DNA from: Candidatus Azobacteroides sp.
Lineage (GTDB): Bacteria; Bacteroidota; Bacteroidia; Bacteroidales; Azobacteroidaceae
DNA: 34,394 nucleotides
Direction of reading: 5' to 3'
NCBI GenBank assembly: GCA_009778655.1
Contig: WRFZ01000167.1
Span: forward strand, 1-34,394
Both the position numbers and the translations under genes were made by a program. The notes below the pieces were generated by a model. The model was not told where the DNA came from, did not search any database, and saw nothing but the letters and a program-made list of their open reading frames with translations. This document shows, in pieces, positions 17,533 to 26,366 of this stretch; the first letter of the stretch is position 1; each line of letters opens with the position of its first letter.

Positions 17533-17540
17533 TATCTTTG
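17533..17540 (+). promoter_or_regulatory. -7 box for the GH36 gene
   Basis: TATCTTTG matches TAnnTTTG and lies 40 bases before the GH36 ATG. No TTTG is found at the 19-21 base spacing; the nearest is at 17499-17502, too far upstream. It lies in the 176-base divergent region shared with the sigma gene. Confidence 0.5.
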
Positions 17541-17580
17541 CCCTACAAATCTTTATTCACATTCTTAAAAAAACTGAGTT

Positions 17581-19764
17581 ATGAAAACTTTCTTGAAAAT
17601 TTACGTGTTGACATTCGTTTTTTTCTCTTATCCGTTTTTTTTGCCGGCGCAAAGTACGATTCCGATAGAAACAAAAGATAATGCGTTGGTATTACAGGTG
17701 AATGCCCAAAATAATCTTTGTTTTATTTATTACGGGAAAAAACTGAGTAACGGGACGGAATATGAACAGATAAACAAGGAATATCATCAATCGGATTATA
17801 CCGGTTTATTAAATTCGGCCTATACTCCGGCCGGATCGCGTAATTTGCTGGAGCCGGCAATCAGCGTAACTCATTTCGATGGAAACAAATCCCTTGATCT
17901 GAAGTATGTTTCCCAAGAGATACAAACAATCGGAGATAATGTTAAATTATTTACGATTACGCTGAAAGATCCCGTGTATGACTTCACGGTCCGATTGAAT
18001 TATAAGGCTTATTATAAGGAAAATGTAATCGAGCAATGGAGCGTTATCCGGCACAATGAAAAAGGAGATGTCGTATTGGACAAATGCGCTTCCGCCAATC
18101 TGTATTTGAGGGCGAACAGTTATTGGTTGCGACAGTTTCACGGCGATTGGGCAAAGGAAATGCAACCCGAAGAAACGATGATTACTCACGGGATTAAAAC
18201 CTTGGATACGAAATTGGGAACACGACCCAATCTTTTTCAACCGCCTGTTTTTATGATTTCTTTTAATAAACCGGCAACAGAAGAGGAAGGAAGCGTCTTG
18301 TTTTGTTCCGTGGAATGGAGCGGTAATTTTCGGGCTGATTTAGAGTTGGATTATCAAAACAATCTGAGAATCATTGCCGGAATCAATGATTATGCCTCTG
18401 CGTATGTTCTCAAAGCCAAACAAGATTTTACGACGCCTTGCTTTTTAACCGTTTTCTCCGATAAAGGAAAAGGCCAAGCAAGTTTGAATCTTCATCGTTG
18501 GGCAAGAAATTACAAATTGGTTGACGGAAACGGAAATCGCCTTACTTTATTGAATAATTGGGAAGCAACCTATTTCGACTTCAATGAAGCCATTTTAAAA
18601 GGTTTATTCAAAGATGCCCGGAAACTCGGAGTTGATTTGTTCCTGCTTGATGACGGATGGTTTGCCAATAAGTATCCCCGTAACGACGATCGGGCCGGAT
18701 TGGGCGATTGGCAGGAAAACAAAACAAAATTACCTGCCGGGATTGCATCGCTTATCGAAGAAGCGACAAACGATAGTATCAAATTCGGTATTTGGTTGGA
18801 ACCGGAGATGGTCAACCCCAAAAGCGAACTTTATGAAAACCATCCGGATTGGGTGATTAAGCAGCCGCAAAGGGATGAATATTATTTCAGAAATCAATTG
18901 GTGTTGGATTTAACCAATCCGAAAGTTCAAGATTTTGTATATGCCATTGTTGATAATCTTTTGACAAAAAATCCCCGCTTAGCTTATATCAAATGGGATT
19001 GTAATGCGGTAATATACAATGCCTATACTCCTACGCAAAAAAATCAATCGAATTTTTATATTGATTATGTAAAAGGATTATACAGCGTATTGGAACGCAT
19101 TCGCAATAAATATCCGATACTACCGATTATGCTTTGCTCCGGAGGCGGCGGACGATTGGATTACGGAGCGTTGCAATATTTTACGGAATATTGGCCGAGC
19201 GATAATACCGATCCTTACGAACGAATCTTTATCCAATGGGAAAACTCGTATTTCTATCCGGCTATTGCGTCTTGCAATCACGTAACCGACTGGGGAAAAC
19301 AACCCATGAAATTCAAAGTGGACGTCGCCATGCAGGGAAAAATGGGATTCGATATTGTTGTCGGTAAATTAAATGAAAAAGATTTCCTGTTTTGCCGTCA
19401 GGCAATAGCCGAATACAATACGATTAAGCAAACGATTTGGCACGGCGATTTATTCCGGTTAGCCGACCCTTATAGCCGGAAGGTAGCTTCGTTGATGTAT
19501 GCGGATGTAAGCAAAAATACTGCGGTAATGTTTAATTATCTGATTGATAACCGATATGGATCATCGAGCGCATTACCGATTAAACTGAAAGGCTTGGATC
19601 CCCGCAAGACCTATAAAGTAACGGAAATTAATCTTTATCCCGGTACAAAGTCTTCGTTACAAGCGGATAAAACCTATTCGGGCGATTTTCTTATGAATAT
19701 AGGAATAAATCCGGAGGTAAGAGCCGGCAGGGCAAGCGTGGTTTTGAAAATAGAGGCGGTTTAA
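17581..19764 (+). CDS. alpha-galactosidase, glycoside hydrolase family 36, secreted
   Basis: A 727-residue enzyme that removes terminal alpha-1,6-galactosyl groups by a retaining mechanism. It starts with a signal peptide (about 1-24, ending FFLPAQS) and no lipobox, so it is likely periplasmic. The N-terminal beta-sandwich is followed by the barrel: LFLLDDGWF, FGIWLEPEMVNPKSELY, then IKWDCN with nucleophile Asp473 and YWPSDNTDP with acid/base Asp541, the same arrangement as characterised GH36 enzymes (KWD and SDNTD motifs). Length fits the family. It is divergent from the sigma gene with 176 bases between them and converges with the AsmA gene. It is the only classical glycoside hydrolase in the window, so it is the best clue that the first SusC/D pair handles alpha-galactosides; this link is inference. 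Confidence 0.95.
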   Translation: MKTFLKIYVLTFVFFSYPFFLPAQSTIPIETKDNALVLQVNAQNNLCFIYYGKKLSNGTEYEQINKEYHQSDYTGLLNSAYTPAGSRNLLEPAISVTHFDGNKSLDLKYVSQEIQTIGDNVKLFTITLKDPVYDFTVRLNYKAYYKENVIEQWSVIRHNEKGDVVLDKCASANLYLRANSYWLRQFHGDWAKEMQPEETMITHGIKTLDTKLGTRPNLFQPPVFMISFNKPATEEEGSVLFCSVEWSGNFRADLELDYQNNLRIIAGINDYASAYVLKAKQDFTTPCFLTVFSDKGKGQASLNLHRWARNYKLVDGNGNRLTLLNNWEATYFDFNEAILKGLFKDARKLGVDLFLLDDGWFANKYPRNDDRAGLGDWQENKTKLPAGIASLIEEATNDSIKFGIWLEPEMVNPKSELYENHPDWVIKQPQRDEYYFRNQLVLDLTNPKVQDFVYAIVDNLLTKNPRLAYIKWDCNAVIYNAYTPTQKNQSNFYIDYVKGLYSVLERIRNKYPILPIMLCSGGGGRLDYGALQYFTEYWPSDNTDPYERIFIQWENSYFYPAIASCNHVTDWGKQPMKFKVDVAMQGKMGFDIVVGKLNEKDFLFCRQAIAEYNTIKQTIWHGDLFRLADPYSRKVASLMYADVSKNTAVMFNYLIDNRYGSSSALPIKLKGLDPRKTYKVTEINLYPGTKSSLQADKTYSGDFLMNIGINPEVRAGRASVVLKIEAV

Positions 19765-19773
19765 TTAACATTT

Positions 19774-19888
19774 TGTCATTGCGGGCTTGATCCGCAATCT
19801 CCTAATAATCAGTAGAGACGTGGCGCGCCACGTCTCTACGTTTTAACAGGAAATCCCGCGTCAAATGCGGAATGAGAATTTTTCTCAC
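19774..19888. repeat. composite inverted-repeat element with a perfect 28-base palindrome
   Basis: Between convergent genes lies a nested structure. The left arm holds GTCATTGCGG at 19775-19784 and a hairpin ATTGCGG-7 bases-CCGCAAT (19778-19798). The centre (19812-19839) is a perfect 28-base palindrome, GTAGAGACGTGGCG followed by its reverse complement. The right arm has CCGC-GTCAAAT-GCGG (19856-19870) and AATGAG, roughly the inverse of the left arm. A last small hairpin TGAGAA-TTT-TTCTCA (19873-19887) overlaps the AsmA stop codon. Such sequences are of the kind dispersed through many bacterial genomes as non-coding repeats; this one probably also ends transcription in both directions. Confidence 0.85.
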
Positions 19889-22563
19889 TGTCCGGATTTA
19901 TCTTTCAGCGTTTGGATTTGTTTTTCCGCTTCGGCATTTAATTTGTCGGCTTGTTTCTGAGCCTCATCTTTCAGTTTTTTTGCCGACGCTTCTGCCGCTT
20001 TCACCGCCGCAACTTTTGCTAACGGATTGGAAGTCTTATTTGCTTGATCTATTAATTTTTGTCCTTGATTTTCCGCTTCGGCAATCAATTTGTCGCCGGA
20101 TTCTTTCGCTTGGTTTCGGATCGCTTCCGTTTGTTTTTCAACTTGTTCGTTGACTTTCCCCGTTACCTGTTCAGACAACGGAACGTTTTGATTATCGCCT
20201 TTCAAAACCGAATTGGTAAGATTACCCAGCAATTGATCGGCTGCATTTTTGACATCCAAACTGAATTTGGGACTCGTAAAAGTTCCTCCGATCAGAACGG
20301 TTACATTGTTCAAGTATTGATTGGCTAATTTGCCTGCTAAATTCACTTTTGCTTTATAGTCAATCGTTTGATCCAATCCGGTTGATCCTTGCAAATTAAG
20401 CGTTCCGTCGCCGAAGCGAACATCAAACGGTTTAGTCGAAACACGTCCGCTGTCAACAGAGAAAGGCAATTTCAAATCTTTTATTTTCAAATTTTTCAAA
20501 GAATCGTTCTTCAACGTGGCAGCCAAGCCGTTTAATACCTGATTCCCGGTAATCGCCACATTACCCGAAGTCAATAAGCCGCCGGCAGTCAAAGAAGCAA
20601 GGATAGGCATAAAATCTTTACCTAAAGGCGATGTCATTTGGAATTTAGTCGAGTAATTACCTGTCAAGTTTTCAAATATAGGAGCTAATTGTTTGATAGT
20701 AAGAAATGTCGAAAAAGTTTGGGCAAACGAAACTTCTTGAACATCCAAATTAAGCGAAACATCGGGTTGTTGCGGATTCTTTCCGGTATCATAGTAACCG
20801 GATACATTCATTTTTCCGCCCAAAGCATTCATGGCTAAATTTTTCATCTCAGCTTTCCCGTCTTTGACAATGATTTGTCCGACCACTTGGGTCATATTCA
20901 ACCGATCGAAAATCAATTGTTTGAAATTACCGTTCAAGTCGAAATCCAGATTTTTCGGTATTTCAATAATTTCTATTTGGGTCGAATCGTTGGAAGAGGT
21001 CGTACTTTCAGTCATAAAATCATTGAGATTAAGATAATTGGAGCTGACCGTCAAGTTTCCTTTTAAGGTTTCGTTTTTCATAAAGTAGGGAATAAAGTTT
21101 TCCAATTTTCCGGTAGCGGCCAAATCATTTTTCCCTATTTCTGCCGAGAAACCGGTTAAATCCACGTATCGAGGCGAAAAAGAAAGTCCGGCATTATGAA
21201 TCCGGATACTGTCTTTCCCTTCCGATTGAATTTGCATTTCGCTAATATTCAACGTTCCGGAAGCTTCTACTTTGTCGTACTGCGCTTTATCAATGAACGA
21301 CATTCGGGTAGCCAATTTCAAATTCGCATTCAGATTACCGTTTAATTCCATATTTTCTATCGGATAAACATCTTTAATCTTCCCTAAATCCAATTTTCCC
21401 ACAGCGGATAAACGAATGTTGGGGTCGCTGATCGGCGTACTCAGATTCAAATTAAAATCAAAGGGATTTCCACCCATTTCAAAATGAGAATCGGCGATGT
21501 CTATCAAGGTGTTATCCATACTGCCGCCTTTGCTGTATATATGAATATTGGTACGAATATTTTTGACGGATTCCGGCAAGCTCGGATATTGGAAAAAAGC
21601 GTCGGAAATATAAAGTTTCATATCGAACGCCGGCAGTATTTCTTCTTTCATCAGCCCTTTGGCGCTCGCTTCCAAAGAAACTTTCCCCGCAGTCTTTATG
21701 TCTTTAAAATCTTTCGAATAAATGGCCGGTATCAGCGACAAAACGTCTTTGAATTGTACGTCCGGAGCATTCAATCGAATATCCATATCCATGCTTTCCG
21801 CATCCGGATAGCTTATCCATCCGTCGAGATTCGCTTTGATTTCATTGAGCTGTAAATGATTATCGGCGAACGTAAATTTCATATTCTTCAAATCGGCGAT
21901 AACAACCGCATCTCCATTCGCTTTGGCCTTCGACAAATACGGAATCTTATCCATCAGAAAACGCAACGTATCAACGGTAAAATTGGTTTTGAGTTGTGTT
22001 TCATCGGCAGTCATATCGCCGGAAAGAACCAAATTAACATTTTGTAAACCCATATTGATATGAGAAGAATCATTATCGAAATAAACATCGGAATTACGAA
22101 CGCTGACTTCTTTCAACAAGAGCTTGAAAGCGGACGTTTCTTCTCCTTTTTGCATTTCCGTAGTATCTTCTTTCATAATGTCCCAATTCGCTTTTCCCGA
22201 TTCGAGAACATGCGCGTGTACACAAGCCCGATCGGCCGAGATTTTCTTAATTTCATATCCCGAATTTCCGAAAAGACTTTTGAGGTTAATCGTTCCGGAA
22301 ATTTTCTCTGCATAGAAAAGCGTATCACTTTCAAATTCATCAATTCCGATAACCCTTAAATTGTCCAACGAAACGGAGGCATCAGGGAAACTCCGAAAAA
22401 AATTCAACCCTACCCGATCAAAATCAACACGGGCATTCATCGTTTGGTTAATTTCATTTTTAACAAATTCAACGATCTTCCCTTTGAAAAGGAAAGGAAG
22501 AATAATTAACGCAAGCAACACTACAAGCAAGATTATTCCTGCAATTTTTAAAAACTTTTTCAT
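19885..22563 (-). CDS. AsmA-family protein
   Basis: An 892-residue protein with one N-terminal membrane helix (about 3-28, IAGIILLVVLLALIILPFLF) followed by an AsmA-type domain (FVKNEINQTMNARVDFDRVG, FRSFPDASVSLDNLRVIG) and long beta-repeat periplasmic regions. AsmA/TamB/YhdP relatives are thought to help phospholipids cross the periplasm or to support outer-membrane assembly. The last ~110 residues are very unlike the rest: a Lys/Glu/Ala/Gln-rich helix predicted to be a coiled coil (KVNEQVEKQTEAIRNQAKES through AEKQIQTLKDKSGQ). The gene lies 57 bases after ribBA, separated by a 7-base tandem repeat. Confidence 0.88.
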   Translation of the reverse strand: MKKFLKIAGIILLVVLLALIILPFLFKGKIVEFVKNEINQTMNARVDFDRVGLNFFRSFPDASVSLDNLRVIGIDEFESDTLFYAEKISGTINLKSLFGNSGYEIKKISADRACVHAHVLESGKANWDIMKEDTTEMQKGEETSAFKLLLKEVSVRNSDVYFDNDSSHINMGLQNVNLVLSGDMTADETQLKTNFTVDTLRFLMDKIPYLSKAKANGDAVVIADLKNMKFTFADNHLQLNEIKANLDGWISYPDAESMDMDIRLNAPDVQFKDVLSLIPAIYSKDFKDIKTAGKVSLEASAKGLMKEEILPAFDMKLYISDAFFQYPSLPESVKNIRTNIHIYSKGGSMDNTLIDIADSHFEMGGNPFDFNLNLSTPISDPNIRLSAVGKLDLGKIKDVYPIENMELNGNLNANLKLATRMSFIDKAQYDKVEASGTLNISEMQIQSEGKDSIRIHNAGLSFSPRYVDLTGFSAEIGKNDLAATGKLENFIPYFMKNETLKGNLTVSSNYLNLNDFMTESTTSSNDSTQIEIIEIPKNLDFDLNGNFKQLIFDRLNMTQVVGQIIVKDGKAEMKNLAMNALGGKMNVSGYYDTGKNPQQPDVSLNLDVQEVSFAQTFSTFLTIKQLAPIFENLTGNYSTKFQMTSPLGKDFMPILASLTAGGLLTSGNVAITGNQVLNGLAATLKNDSLKNLKIKDLKLPFSVDSGRVSTKPFDVRFGDGTLNLQGSTGLDQTIDYKAKVNLAGKLANQYLNNVTVLIGGTFTSPKFSLDVKNAADQLLGNLTNSVLKGDNQNVPLSEQVTGKVNEQVEKQTEAIRNQAKESGDKLIAEAENQGQKLIDQANKTSNPLAKVAAVKAAEASAKKLKDEAQKQADKLNAEAEKQIQTLKDKSGQ

Positions 22564-22580
22564 ACTGATCTATTTTTTAA

Positions 22581-22615
22581 ATTCATAATTCATAATTCAT
22601 AATTCATAATTCATA
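22581..22615. repeat. 7-base tandem repeat, five exact copies
   Basis: ATTCATA is repeated five times without a mismatch between the ribBA stop codon and the AsmA start codon, 18 bases before the AsmA ATG. Read on the minus strand it gives TATGAAT repeats, so it falls in the likely leader or promoter region of the AsmA gene. It is far too short in unit to be a CRISPR array. Confidence 0.9.
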
Positions 22616-22620
22616 ATTTA

Positions 22621-23847
22621 CTACAAATTACTCAAAATATGTCCCATTCGTTCTTTCTTGGTTTTCAAATAAAATTCGTTGTAAGGATTCGGCGTAATTT
22701 CAATAGGAACATTTTCCACAATTTCCAAACCGTATCCTTCCAATGCGGCTCGTTTGACCGGATTATTGGTTATCAGTCTGATTTTAGAGATTTCCAATTC
22801 TCGGAGTATTTGAGCGCCGACTCCGTATTCCCTTTCGTCCGAATCATGCCCCAGATGCAAATTGGCATCCACCGTATCCAAGCCTTGTTCCTGCAATTTA
22901 TAGGCGCGCATTTTATCCATTAAACCGATTCCGCGCCCTTCCTGATTCAAATAAACGATGGCTCCTTTTCCTTCTTTTTCAATCATTTTCATCGAGATAT
23001 GCAATTGTTCTCCGCATTCGCAGCGCAACGAGCCGAACGTATCGCCGGTCACACAAGACGAATGCATTCGAACCAAAACCGCTTCATCTTTTTCCCATTC
23101 GCCCTTTATCAGCGCAATATGTTCCAAACCGTTGGATTTCTGACGGAATGGAATTAACCGAAAATGACCGTATTGCGTAGGCATATTCACTGTTTCGCCT
23201 TTCTCGATCAATGTTTCGAAATTCAGACGGTAAGTAATCAAATCTTTGATGGTAATGATTTTAATACCGAACTTTTCCGATACTTTTATCAAATCGGGCA
23301 AGCGCGCCATTGTCCCGTCTTCGTTGATAATTTCGATCAGAGCGCCTGCCGGATAAAGTCCGGCTAAACGAGCCAAATCAATGGCGGCTTCCGTATGGCC
23401 GGCTCTTTTCAAAACGCCTTTGGAACGGGATCGAAGCGGACTGATGTGTCCCGGACGTCCCAAATCGGAAGGTTTTGTATTTTTATCTGCCAGAGCTTTA
23501 ATGGTTTCGCAACGATCGTACATCGAAACGCCGGTTGTACAACCTCCTCCGATTTTATCTACCGTAACCGTGAACGGCGTATCAAAAATCGAGGTATTAT
23601 TTGAAACTTGCATATCCAATTCCAATTCTTTACATCGTTCTTCGGTAATGGGCGCACAAAGCAGTCCCCGTCCGTGAGTCATCATAAAATTGATTTTTTC
23701 GGACGTAACCTTTTCGGCTGCGATGATAAAGTCGCCTTCATTCTCACGGTCTTCATCATCAATTACGATCAGAAATTTTCCTTCGCGAAAATCTGCTATT
23801 GCATCTTCAATAGCGCTTAATTTATCGGGAAACATACTATTTGTCAT
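22621..23847 (-). CDS. ribBA: bifunctional 3,4-dihydroxy-2-butanone-4-phosphate synthase / GTP cyclohydrolase II
   Basis: A 408-residue cytosolic enzyme making both early precursors of riboflavin. The RibB half (1 to about 205) has [11 protein letters not shown] (30-40), [11 protein letters not shown] (103-113) and [11 protein letters not shown] (130-140). The RibA half (about 206-408) has the zinc-binding cysteines C265, C276 and C278 in [40 protein letters not shown], and [20 protein letters not shown]. All expected motifs are present and the length is normal. It follows the LptF/G gene by 2 bases, so the two are co-transcribed. No FMN riboswitch is visible before this operon. A start at Met5 is possible. 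Confidence 0.98.
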   Translation of the reverse strand: MTNSMFPDKLSAIEDAIADFREGKFLIVIDDEDRENEGDFIIAAEKVTSEKINFMMTHGRGLLCAPITEERCKELELDMQVSNNTSIFDTPFTVTVDKIGGGCTTGVSMYDRCETIKALADKNTKPSDLGRPGHISPLRSRSKGVLKRAGHTEAAIDLARLAGLYPAGALIEIINEDGTMARLPDLIKVSEKFGIKIITIKDLITYRLNFETLIEKGETVNMPTQYGHFRLIPFRQKSNGLEHIALIKGEWEKDEAVLVRMHSSCVTGDTFGSLRCECGEQLHISMKMIEKEGKGAIVYLNQEGRGIGLMDKMRAYKLQEQGLDTVDANLHLGHDSDEREYGVGAQILRELEISKIRLITNNPVKRAALEGYGLEIVENVPIEITPNPYNEFYLKTKKERMGHILSNL

Positions 23848-23849
23848 TT

Positions 23850-25769
23850 TTACGGATTATTTGAATAATCCAATTTCAAGTTTTTTAATTCTTTATTGAT
23901 TTCTTCATTCACTTTTATCGTCATCCGAAGGTCGTTATTGATTCGTTTTTGTTTCAAAAGAAAAACAATATAAATCAAAATACCTGCAGGTAAAAAAACG
24001 GAACAACTCCAACGTATCGCCGACCGATTCAAAAACGTCAAATGAAAAGGAGTAATTACCGGATAATCCATTAATTTTCCGACAATCAAATTTTGATTCG
24101 AATTGAGCAGGTCTTCGATCCACCGGTCCATGGAAGTTAATAACCGATTCAAATCTTTGTCTTGAAAATCCCTCTTCCAAAAAGAAATGTAAAAAGGAAT
24201 CTTTTGTTTTTGTTTTAAGTAAAGATTCGCTTCTTCATTCCAATTTTTCATTAAGCGGACATCTTCCGGATAATCCGGAAAGTTCATAATTACTTCTTTT
24301 CGGACATAGTTTCTTATTTCCCGCTTGCCGAAAAGTCGAAGTACACTCTCGGCCCAAGCGTCGGGATTCATTACTACTGAATCATTTACCGCTTTATAAG
24401 TTAAAAATACGCCTAATGCGGCCAACACCACCGAACTCAGCCACATTCCTTCCCAAACCGGCCAAGAATCTTGTTTTGCCATTTTCCAACCAAACGTTTC
24501 AATGGTATAATACACAACAAATATGAAGACCGAAAGGACGGCCGGCAATCCCAATCCGCCTTTCCGGATAATTGCTCCCAGCGGCGCTCCGATGAAGAAA
24601 AACAGCAGGCAAGCCAATGAATACGTAAATTTTCTGTGCAGTTCTATCTTATGCCCTTTAATCAATTTTTGCGTATTGGTCTGTTGAGACATTCGCATGT
24701 TGAAATCATTGGCGAAACGTTCGATTTTCATCTTCGCATTATCCAATATTTGGAGTTTTCGGGCATTCGGAAGGCTGTCATAAAGCAAATCAAAATCGGT
24801 AACCGGCATGACGCCCGCTTGCGCTCGATTCGTTTGCGGATACGATTTTTCCTGTTTAAATGCGGATGAATACACTTGATTAATAAATGTCGGACGAATC
24901 ATTTGAGTAACGCTGTCTTCTTCCATCGTTGTCGTGCGGATAAACGAACGCAATGCAGGGATATTTTTACTGACTTCCCGGTTTCGCATTACGGATTCAT
25001 CAGCCATACTGAAATTACTGTCAAAACTTATTACAATATTGCGAACCGAAAATGTTTGCCGTTGGAAAGAAGTCTGACCTTGCTGATTATAACGGGATTT
25101 ATTCATCGCTATGTTTTGAAACAATTTACCGTTATACAAAGTCAAAATCAAATATTTCTTATCGTCCGACATTTTCATTCGCCCCGAATCGGATACCATT
25201 ACCATCGCATCATCAAATCCTCCGGAATAATCAAAAATCTTTACATCAAGTAATAATCCTGTTTTTGTTTTATGATTTACATATATGTTATATCCCGGAA
25301 TATCCTTGTAAAAAGATCGTTCGGGAATGTCTAATTCCGGTGATTTTATTCTGAGCGAATAAACGATGGTCCATAATTTGGCTTGCGCCTTGGGCAGTAC
25401 ATTATTTTGAAAAACGAAGGCGATTACGGAAATAAAGACAAGTAAAATAATCAAGGGTTTCATGATTCGAAGGAGAGATATACCCGACGCTTTCATTGCC
25501 AAAAGTTCCAATTGTTCGCCCAAACTTCCGAAAGTCATCAGGGAAGCCAATAAAATAGCAATGGGAAGTGCCATGGGAACCAAAGAATTAGCGGCATAGA
25601 AAAACAGTTGAGCCAATACTTTCAGCTCTACGCCTTTTCCTACCATATCGTCCACGTATTTCCAAAGGAACTGCATCAATAAAACGAAAAGACATACGCT
25701 GAACGTTGCCAGAAGTAACGGCAAAAAAGTCTCCACCACAAAAGAATAAAGTCTTTTTATACGAAACAT
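23850..25769 (-). CDS. LptF/LptG-family permease (YjgP/YjgQ)
   Basis: A 639-residue inner-membrane protein of the lipopolysaccharide-export ABC permease family. The N-terminal half has the first helices ([40 protein letters not shown]) and the characteristic [21 protein letters not shown] large periplasmic jellyroll region (about 120-370) follows, then more helices after [20 protein letters not shown] and [21 protein letters not shown] long C-terminal cytosolic part ends with another helix near [17 protein letters not shown]. It would move LPS across the envelope with LptBC. Bacteroidota versions are longer than the E. coli proteins (about 360 residues), so this length is usual. It is the first gene of a two-gene operon with ribBA. 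Confidence 0.95.
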   Translation of the reverse strand: MFRIKRLYSFVVETFLPLLLATFSVCLFVLLMQFLWKYVDDMVGKGVELKVLAQLFFYAANSLVPMALPIAILLASLMTFGSLGEQLELLAMKASGISLLRIMKPLIILLVFISVIAFVFQNNVLPKAQAKLWTIVYSLRIKSPELDIPERSFYKDIPGYNIYVNHKTKTGLLLDVKIFDYSGGFDDAMVMVSDSGRMKMSDDKKYLILTLYNGKLFQNIAMNKSRYNQQGQTSFQRQTFSVRNIVISFDSNFSMADESVMRNREVSKNIPALRSFIRTTTMEEDSVTQMIRPTFINQVYSSAFKQEKSYPQTNRAQAGVMPVTDFDLLYDSLPNARKLQILDNAKMKIERFANDFNMRMSQQTNTQKLIKGHKIELHRKFTYSLACLLFFFIGAPLGAIIRKGGLGLPAVLSVFIFVVYYTIETFGWKMAKQDSWPVWEGMWLSSVVLAALGVFLTYKAVNDSVVMNPDAWAESVLRLFGKREIRNYVRKEVIMNFPDYPEDVRLMKNWNEEANLYLKQKQKIPFYISFWKRDFQDKDLNRLLTSMDRWIEDLLNSNQNLIVGKLMDYPVITPFHLTFLNRSAIRWSCSVFLPAGILIYIVFLLKQKRINNDLRMTIKVNEEINKELKNLKLDYSNNP

Positions 25770-25788
25770 GAACTTCCAATTTGAACCA

Positions 25789-25796
25789 CAAAGGTA
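25789..25796 (-). promoter_or_regulatory. -7 box for the lptF/G-ribBA operon
   Basis: The minus strand reads TACCTTTG, an exact TAnnTTTG match, 19 bases before the permease ATG at 25769. No TTTG is seen at the usual -33 distance. Confidence 0.5.
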
Positions 25797-25835
25797 GTAC
25801 TTTTACGGATAGAATATAAATATTAAGGCTTTTCT

Positions 25836-26219
25836 TTATAATCCGAGTACTCTTTTCAAGGTTCTAATTTGAGTTTCCCATAAAGCGACAGCACTTTCTT
25901 TCTCGTTTTTTTCGGCAAAATCAGTAATCTCCAAAGAGACTCCTCCGGTCAGTTCAATTTTCTCCAAGCGAAATTCAAAAAAAGTATCCGGATGATCATC
26001 GTCCAACCAGTGGAAACGAATATAATTATTCGGAACCATTCCCGTAACTTCCGCTTCGTTAGAATAATTTTTCCACTGAAAAGTGAATAATTTTCCGTCA
26101 ATATCAACGGCATCCGCAAACCATTCAGCTAAACCGGCAGCTGTGGAAATATACTCCCAAAGACTGTTTCTGCTTGCTTTATCAAATACAAATTCAATAT
26201 TAAATACCTCCTTATCCAT
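25836..26219 (-). CDS. START-like / SRPBCC-fold protein
   Basis: A 127-residue soluble protein similar to the small START-like domain proteins common in Bacteroidota: FDKASRNSLWEYISTAAGLA, EWFADAVDIDGKLFTFQWKN, VPNNYIRFHWLDDD, and the C-terminal helix WETQIRTLKRVLGL. SRPBCC folds have a cavity for hydrophobic ligands; no specific ligand is known to me. I chose the ATG at 26219 (MDKEVF); the frame can extend to a TTG at 26234. A promoter with TTTG-N20-TATCTTG lies just upstream, and the lptF/G gene starts 66 bases after its end with its own -7 box. Confidence 0.88.
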   Translation of the reverse strand: MDKEVFNIEFVFDKASRNSLWEYISTAAGLAEWFADAVDIDGKLFTFQWKNYSNEAEVTGMVPNNYIRFHWLDDDHPDTFFEFRLEKIELTGGVSLEITDFAEKNEKESAVALWETQIRTLKRVLGL

Positions 26220-26242
26220 CAAGCGAGTTAACAATTAGCTGC

Positions 26243-26274
26243 ACAAGATACGATAATTTTATGAATAATCCAAA
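26243..26274 (-). promoter_or_regulatory. promoter of the START-like gene
   Basis: On the minus strand TTTG (26271-26274) is followed after 20 bases by TATCTTGT (26243-26250), one step from the TAnnTTTG consensus. Its position about 24 bases before the ATG at 26219 fits. Confidence 0.5.
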
Positions 26275-26366
26275 AAAAATAAGTTTTGGTTAATAGCATT
26301 TTTTCGAGCGCTATGAAAAATTAAGCGTCAACCACCGAAAAAATATCTTTAAAATCACTTTCTCTA

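Noticed and set aside
19774-19888. Insertion-sequence terminal repeats
   Set aside because: There is no transposase and the element is only about 115 bases long; it fits a small dispersed repeat better.
22581-22615. CRISPR-like array
   Set aside because: The unit is 7 bases with no spacers; it is a simple tandem repeat.
25770-25835. FMN riboswitch before the riboflavin gene operon
   Set aside because: Only 66 bases lie before the permease gene and 2 before ribBA; neither holds the conserved multi-stem RFN structure.
26275-26366. Terminator for the second SusCD operon
   Set aside because: Short complementary stretches (around AGCGCT and AAGCGT) do not give a convincing stem followed by T on the minus strand.
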